A DNA stretch of 9,241 bases from the NCBI GenBank assembly GCA_008081175.1, contig VMCW01000061.1:1-9241 (forward strand). The letters run 5' to 3'. Below the pieces are notes generated by a model, which saw only the letters and a list, made by a program, of their open reading frames with translations, was not told the DNA's origin and did no database searches. Within the stretch, counting starts at the first letter, position 1. Each line of letters opens with the position of its first letter. Below are positions 4,761 to 9,241 of this stretch, one piece after another. A program made the position numbers and the translations under genes. Origin of the DNA: Flavobacteriaceae bacterium (GTDB lineage Bacteria > Bacteroidota > Bacteroidia > Flavobacteriales > Flavobacteriaceae).

Positions 4761-7700
4761 TTAGAGATTAAACGTTGCTCTAAGGTTTACTCTTCTTCCA
4801 ATTACGGGCATTCTAGGGAAGGCTCTGTATTGTTGGTTGAACAAGTTGGTTGCGGATAAATCCAGTTTCACTCCACCGGAAAGTTTGTATCCAACACTTG
4901 CATCAAAAAGATTCTTGGCTTGTACAGTTCCTGCGTAAAACCCTTGATTGGAATTAAACTCATCATCATGCTGGAAAGCGAGTGACGCCTGGAAACCACT
5001 TTTAGAGTCGTTGTAGTTCATTCCTAATCGATATTTGAAGCGAGGTGCATTCAAAAAGTCTTGAAAAGGTAGTCCGTCATCATTATCTTCACCTGGATTC
5101 CATTCGTTTTGACTTAACCAAGAAGCATTCCCCCAGAGGGTCAACTTTTCTGTTGCAAAGTACTCCATAGATAAGTCACTACCCCAGTGGGAACGGGTGA
5201 CATTATCAAAAATTCGATAACCTGCAGAAATGTGTGTGATACCATCATCTTTTGGAACTCTTTGTGACTCGATCACCCCAACAGCATCTGGTGCAATTGC
5301 ATTGATATAACCTTGTCCTCCTTGAACAAAAGCTCCACCAATAAGTCCTTGAACCTCAGCAGTAGTTGCTGCTATCGCAGGGGCTATGAGTGGTGCGGCA
5401 GTAGCAGCAACAGCAGTAGCTACAGCAGGTATGGCAGGTGAGCCAGGAAAAAGTGCGCCTTCTGGTGCACCTGTTGCCCATATGGCTTCTGGAATACCTT
5501 GTGCTGTGTATTGCGCTTGAACAGCTGCTAACACCTGAGCATTTACACCCGCAGTAACCGCTTGTGCAATAGCTCCACTAATGAGCGGATCTGAAGCAAA
5601 ATCAGAAGCTACTTGGGCTCCTAAAGCAGCAGGGATAGTTTCTGCTCCGTTCAATCTAAAAGTAGGACCTATAGCTGTGAATTGAGTCGATCCTGTTCTT
5701 GCAAATGTATAGATGTCTAGACCTATAGCAAACTTATCTCCTAATAGTCCCTTATAACCGACTTCCCAAGAAGCCGTTGTTCCTAAAACAGCAGAGGGTG
5801 TACCTACAGCGTTTGGCATTGGGCTACCGTTAAAAGCATTATATCCTTCTATCGTTCCTGCAGCTCCACCTGGAACATAAGAATTAAAGAAGTTTTGTAC
5901 TAGTGGTAGTAAGGGTGCATAAGCAGGACTAGCCCCTACTCCTGCATAAAGCTGTGGTAATACCAATCCTGCTACCGCTCCATAAGGAACCGCAAGAGGC
6001 CAATTGGTTGTGCCTGCAGGAAGTGTGGCTCCTCCGCCTCCTACAATTTCTATAGGGGCATTGGGATCAAAGTTTTGCGCTGTTGTTTGTCCTGAAAGCC
6101 AAACGTCTAAAATACCAGGTGCTTGAATTTGAACTGGAAAATCAACAAAAGTTTCTAAAGCACTGGGGCCAAATACAGCCTCGTTATAGGTTACCCTGAA
6201 GCTATTTTTACTGTTTGGTTTATACACCAAGGCAATTCTGGGTGCAATTTTACCTTTATCGATAAAGCTCAATTTATCGTAACGAAGCGCATACGTCAAA
6301 TCAAGTTTTTCGCTGAAACGAGATGTACCCTGTCCATAAAAACCGTAGTTGATGTAGTCATTACTTCCGTCGTTTTGACCAAAGAGTGTGTTTTCAGAAT
6401 CGGATCCTATATCACGATAATCCAAACCGATGGTAAAATTAGAATCCAAGAAGTTTACAGCATCAAAATTGTATTGTAATTGTCCATCCAAGGCGGATCT
6501 TTTAGTAATAATTCGTTGCGCTGTTAGGTATAAATAGAATGGGGAATTTTCATTACCTCCATCGTTAAAGTTGTAGGACAATTGTCCAAAGAATCCTCCT
6601 GATTTAATTCTGGCTTGTGCCCAATAATCGTTCCCAGAAGCATATCCTGGACCTTGTGCTTGATTTATAAGACCTCCACCTGAGTTGATCCCCCCGGCAA
6701 TAACAGCATCTGTATTGTCATTGGGCCTGAACTCCAAGTGTGCATTAGCCATAAAGGTTTCGTAATCATTCAAGTAAGCATTTCCATCACCATCAGGATC
6801 GATCTCAGAACGGGTTAGTGCCGGTGTAGTAGGCACTTGTGCTGGATCAATTCTATTGTTTCTTACAATAGGCTGGAAGATTCCGTTTGCTGTAGCACCA
6901 TTTATCTGAGCCAAGAAACCTGCATCTTCGACTGGATCTAAACTAAACTCATCACCGCGTTTATATTGGGCATTAATTTTAAATCCAAAAGTTTTCTTTT
7001 CGTTGGCATAAGCATGACGAATGGCACCAGAGACAGTGTTTAAATTTCCTCCTATTAATTCTACAGAGGTACCTGGTCTATCAATTGCTTTCTTAGAAAA
7101 GAAATGTACCACTCCAGATTCTACACCCGGACCGTAAAGTGCTGAGGCAGCACCTCGAACAACTTCAACTCGTTCCAAATCTAGGTTTGATAAACCCGAT
7201 TGAAAAGCGAAAAAAGAGCCAGATGCTGGAGACTGTAAGTAACGATAATCCAAAATAGGAAAAGTTCTTGTTCCAAAAACACCAGTCCCTGCACGCATTT
7301 CAAAGTTTATTGAATTTGCTGATTGCTGTTGAAAGTTCAATCCTGGCACATTCAATAGATTTCTTACAGGATCATTCACATTGGCGCTATTTTCCAAGTC
7401 CTGTGAAGATATTATTGACACAGAAGCAGGTGCATCCAAAATTTTCTCTGATCTTCTTGAGGCAGAAATCACTACCTCATTTAGGTTTTGCCCGTATTCC
7501 AATGCTACCATTATAGCTTGATCAGCACTTGTCACCTCTATTGTTTTAGAGCCAAATCCGATATAACTGACTTCTATTGTAAGAGGTAGGTCAGCGGATG
7601 TATTGATGGAAAATTTTCCATCAAAATCTGCTACTGCACCAGTATTTGAACCGACCACAATAACATTTGCCCCAGGTATTGCCTCCTGTGTTTCAGCATC

Positions 7701-7799
7701 GACTACCGTTCCGGAGATTGATGTCTGTGCAAAAGCAATATTCGCTAATAAAACAGTAAGCAAATAAAAGCCTTTAGTAATTACATTCTTTGTTTTCAT
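4761..7799 (-). CDS. TonB-dependent outer-membrane receptor
   Basis: A 22-strand outer-membrane barrel that imports a ligand using TonB-ExbBD energy. The 1012 residues begin with a Sec signal peptide (1-24, likely cut AFA|Q). A carboxypeptidase-D-like beta-sandwich follows (about 27-102, ISGTVVDAETQEAIPGANV), then a TonB-box-like stretch (NEVVISASRR, 107-116) and the plug domain (about 118-238, with LERVEVVRGAASALYGPG at 208-225). The barrel runs to the C-terminus and ends VNLRATFNL. Odd parts are an EF-hand-like loop at 334-345, a Pro/Gly/Ala-rich stretch at about 560-675, and an extremely Ala-rich stretch at about 720-840, probably in extracellular loops. There is no SusD gene beside it, so it is not a SusC-type pair. 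A terminator follows it and a promoter precedes it, so it looks monocistronic. The substrate cannot be told from sequence. Confidence 0.95.
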   Translation of the reverse strand: MKTKNVITKGFYLLTVLLANIAFAQTSISGTVVDAETQEAIPGANVIVVGSNTGAVADFDGKFSINTSADLPLTIEVSYIGFGSKTIEVTSADQAIMVALEYGQNLNEVVISASRRSEKILDAPASVSIISSQDLENSANVNDPVRNLLNVPGLNFQQQSANSINFEMRAGTGVFGTRTFPILDYRYLQSPASGSFFAFQSGLSNLDLERVEVVRGAASALYGPGVESGVVHFFSKKAIDRPGTSVELIGGNLNTVSGAIRHAYANEKKTFGFKINAQYKRGDEFSLDPVEDAGFLAQINGATANGIFQPIVRNNRIDPAQVPTTPALTRSEIDPDGDGNAYLNDYETFMANAHLEFRPNDNTDAVIAGGINSGGGLINQAQGPGYASGNDYWAQARIKSGGFFGQLSYNFNDGGNENSPFYLYLTAQRIITKRSALDGQLQYNFDAVNFLDSNFTIGLDYRDIGSDSENTLFGQNDGSNDYINYGFYGQGTSRFSEKLDLTYALRYDKLSFIDKGKIAPRIALVYKPNSKNSFRVTYNEAVFGPSALETFVDFPVQIQAPGILDVWLSGQTTAQNFDPNAPIEIVGGGGATLPAGTTNWPLAVPYGAVAGLVLPQLYAGVGASPAYAPLLPLVQNFFNSYVPGGAAGTIEGYNAFNGSPMPNAVGTPSAVLGTTASWEVGYKGLLGDKFAIGLDIYTFARTGSTQFTAIGPTFRLNGAETIPAALGAQVASDFASDPLISGAIAQAVTAGVNAQVLAAVQAQYTAQGIPEAIWATGAPEGALFPGSPAIPAVATAVAATAAPLIAPAIAATTAEVQGLIGGAFVQGGQGYINAIAPDAVGVIESQRVPKDDGITHISAGYRIFDNVTRSHWGSDLSMEYFATEKLTLWGNASWLSQNEWNPGEDNDDGLPFQDFLNAPRFKYRLGMNYNDSKSGFQASLAFQHDDEFNSNQGFYAGTVQAKNLFDASVGYKLSGGVKLDLSATNLFNQQYRAFPRMPVIGRRVNLRATFNL
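5396..5428 (-). repeat. Imperfect GCA-type repeat in the receptor gene
   Basis: The plus strand carries a run of degenerate triplets (GCAGTAGCAGCAACAGCAG and onward) that encodes alternating Ala, Val and Thr on the minus strand, around receptor residues 791-802. The unit is a multiple of three, so length changes would alter the protein but not the frame. It sits in the middle of the Ala-rich insert and suggests that the insert grew partly by local repeat expansion. Confidence 0.5.
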
Positions 7800-7827
7800 A
7801 TTTTTTTTATTATCATTTAGTTGATCA

Positions 7828-7854
7828 CAAATACACCAAGCAATTCAGTAAAAT
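7828..7854 (-). promoter_or_regulatory. Candidate promoter of the receptor gene
   Basis: On the minus strand, 7835-7828 reads TGTATTTG, one mismatch from TAnnTTTG. ATTTTAC lies 12 bases upstream (7854-7848), the same box and nearly the same spacing as at atpD. The predicted transcription start, near 7821, leaves about 20 bases of leader, including a run of about eight A just before the ATG. The match is weak and the region is A/T-rich. Confidence 0.35.
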
Positions 7855-8062
7855 TTGGGATGTTTCTCGGTTTATTTTCTTGAACCAGGGAGTAAGTTAC
7901 TATTATTTTTTTCTAAAAATAAATTTTTGTGCAAGACTTAGTAAGATTAACAGATAAAACAGACCAATTTCACCGTTTCTTAAATCCTACTGATTTTATA
8001 AAAAAAATTGTTAGGTTTACTGATTGACAAATTGAGTTTACGCGTCTTTCAACATTTATTCA
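7836..8062. other. Divergent intergenic region
   Basis: The gap between the divergent receptor and acyltransferase genes is 263 bp in all (7800-8062). Apart from the candidate receptor promoter at its left end, I see no ORF of substance, no tRNA and no strong hairpin. No full TAnnTTTG promoter for the plus-strand acyltransferase was found; TAGGTTTA near 8011-8021 is the nearest, lacking the final G. Long A and T runs dominate. Confidence 0.5.
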
Positions 8063-9097
8063 TTGAAAAATCTACTTTACTTCTTTCTGAAACACCTATT
8101 GAGATTTTACAACCGGTTTTATTTCAGAACGGTCAAAGTCTATGGTTATGAAAACATTCCTAAAGATGGAGGTGTGCTTTTCTCTCCCAATCATCAAGGC
8201 GCATTTTTAGATCCTTTACTGATCGGTTCTATGACCCCAAGAAAAATGACTTCACTTACCAGAAGTGATGTTTTTGGAGGACCACTTCAGTGGTTCTTAG
8301 ACGCCTTTCAAATGCTTCCTATATACCGCATGAGAAACGGTTACAGCAACCTGAAAAAGAATGATGCTATTTTTGAAAAATGTTTTGACCTACTAGGTTC
8401 AGGCAACTTTTTATTGATGTTTTCCGAAGGGGGACACCACGATGAATATTATCTGAAAAACCTTTCCAAAGGAAGCAGTCGCTTGGCTTTTCAGGCGCAA
8501 CAAAAAAACCCTTCTAAAAAAATTTATATTCAACCTGTAGGCATCAACTATGGTCATCACAGACAGCCACGTTGTACTTTACATCTTGTTTTTGGCTCTC
8601 CTTTGTTGATCTCGGATTACCTCGACAAAAAACTAACTGATGTTGAAACAATCAATGCCATAAGAGAAGCTCTTCAAGAGCGAATGAAGGTATGTTTGTG
8701 GCTGCCCGACAATACCTCCTCCTACTCAATACAAAAAGAACGCATCAACAGGCTGAGTACACAAATGGAATTTGAAGCTTTAAAAACTACATTAGCAACT
8801 TCTCCAGAAACTCTTCCCAAAAGAAGATCCCTTAATAAATGGCGACGCTTTTTTGCTTTTGTATTGAGTATTCCCAACTTCATCCCTTTATGGATAACAA
8901 AAAAAGTAACAAGGCTATTTAAAGATGTGGTCTTTATCAGTTCAATGAAATACGCTATGGGTGTTTTCTTCTTTCCAATTTGGTGGTTAACTACTGCAGT
9001 TTTAATTGCGTCTCTCTTTGGAAACTCAATAATGACAGCCTATTTACTCCTTTGTGTTTCTACTTTATTTTTAAGACAAAGTTTAAAACTATCGTAA
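8063..9097 (+). CDS. PlsC-like lysophospholipid acyltransferase
   Basis: Probably transfers an acyl chain to a glycerophosphate or lysolipid at the inner membrane. The 344 residues show the acyltransferase blocks in order: block I NHQGAFLD (N43, H44, D50), in the H-x5-D form and not the H-x4-D of E. coli PlsC; block II LPIYRMR (85-91); block III FSEGGHH (120-126), with Ser in place of the usual Pro of FPEG; and block IV YIQPVGINY (155-163), followed by FGSPL (177-181). The C-terminal part has hydrophobic stretches at about 263-278, 300-319 and 322-338, so it is likely membrane-anchored. H-x5-D occurs in glycerol-3-phosphate and dihydroxyacetone-phosphate type acyltransferases, so the acceptor is uncertain. 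The start is TTG at 8063: the in-frame stop at 8033-8035 leaves no ATG or GTG, and the first in-frame ATG would remove block I. Confidence 0.88.
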   Translation: MKNLLYFFLKHLLRFYNRFYFRTVKVYGYENIPKDGGVLFSPNHQGAFLDPLLIGSMTPRKMTSLTRSDVFGGPLQWFLDAFQMLPIYRMRNGYSNLKKNDAIFEKCFDLLGSGNFLLMFSEGGHHDEYYLKNLSKGSSRLAFQAQQKNPSKKIYIQPVGINYGHHRQPRCTLHLVFGSPLLISDYLDKKLTDVETINAIREALQERMKVCLWLPDNTSSYSIQKERINRLSTQMEFEALKTTLATSPETLPKRRSLNKWRRFFAFVLSIPNFIPLWITKKVTRLFKDVVFISSMKYAMGVFFFPIWWLTTAVLIASLFGNSIMTAYLLLCVSTLFLRQSLKLS

Positions 9098-9241
9098 TAT
9101 AATTTATAATATATTTTTATTATACTAATAAATTATAACGCTAAATTAATTAGGCAATAATATGCATTATATAATTTATATGTATTATATTTTATATTTT
9201 AATAGTTATTTTCTATTATTTAGTCCATTTACAAAAGATTA
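9098..9241. repeat. Extremely A/T-rich tail with repeated TATAATTTATA
   Basis: The last 144 bases are almost entirely A and T. The 11-mer TATAATTTATA occurs at 9098-9108 and again at 9170-9180, and a near reverse complement lies around 9128-9138. There is no ORF of note and no GC-rich terminator hairpin after the acyltransferase. The region may be an intergenic spacer with promoters for a gene beyond the window; no full TAnnTTTG was identified. Confidence 0.45.

Noticed and set aside
5396..5428. The GCA-type repeat as a phase-variation switch
   Set aside because: Units are multiples of three and degenerate, so slippage would not shift the frame or turn expression off.
4761..7799. The receptor as a SusC of a polysaccharide utilisation locus
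   Set aside because: No SusD, glycoside hydrolase or sulfatase gene is next to it; a terminator follows it and a divergent acyltransferase gene precedes it.
1..9241. A defence system, CRISPR array, prophage or insertion sequence
   Set aside because: No direct-repeat array, transposase, integrase, terminal inverted repeats or toxin-antitoxin-like pair was seen; all sizeable genes belong to housekeeping or envelope families.

Overview
The window is a compact stretch of chromosome from a member of the Bacteroidota, most likely class Flavobacteriia. The grounds are: low GC with very A/T-rich gaps; candidate promoters with the Bacteroidota -7 element TAnnTTTG; almost no Shine-Dalgarno sequences; an HU gene followed by an RNase E/G gene of flavobacterial type; an atpD-atpC pair separate from the other ATP synthase genes; a short epsilon subunit; and a large TonB-dependent receptor with an N-terminal carboxypeptidase-D-like domain. 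No mobile element, CRISPR array, tRNA or rRNA was seen. It looks like vertically inherited housekeeping DNA, not an island.

Layout. Positions 1-139 hold the window edge and a promoter for an HU-family nucleoid protein (140-433, +). It is followed by a 29-residue, extremely basic ORF (461-550, +) and a leader with three successive hairpins (596-672). Next come a ribonuclease E/G gene with a GTG start (693-2246, +) and its terminator, then recX (2337-2804, +). recX converges on atpC, with only 8 bp between them. On the minus strand, atpD (4605-3094) and atpC (3088-2813) form a two-gene unit with its own promoter. A bidirectional hairpin (4708-4740) separates it from a large minus-strand TonB-dependent receptor gene (7799-4761). 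After a 263-bp divergent intergenic region, a plus-strand PlsC-like acyltransferase gene (8063-9097, TTG start) is followed by about 140 bp of extremely A/T-rich DNA to the window end.

Functionally, the left part is nucleic-acid housekeeping: DNA compaction (HU), RNA processing (RNase G) and RecA modulation (RecX). The small basic protein probably binds RNA or belongs to the translation machinery. The middle makes the catalytic beta and the epsilon subunits of F1 ATPase. The right part concerns the envelope: an energised outer-membrane importer of unknown substrate and a membrane acyltransferase of lipid synthesis.

I found no clearly new multi-gene system. The best leads are the tiny basic ORF, the hairpin leader of the RNase gene, loss of the zinc-link cysteines in the RNase, loss of the HU arm-tip proline, the reduced epsilon subunit beside an insertion-bearing beta subunit, and an Ala-rich insert and EF-hand-like loop in the receptor.
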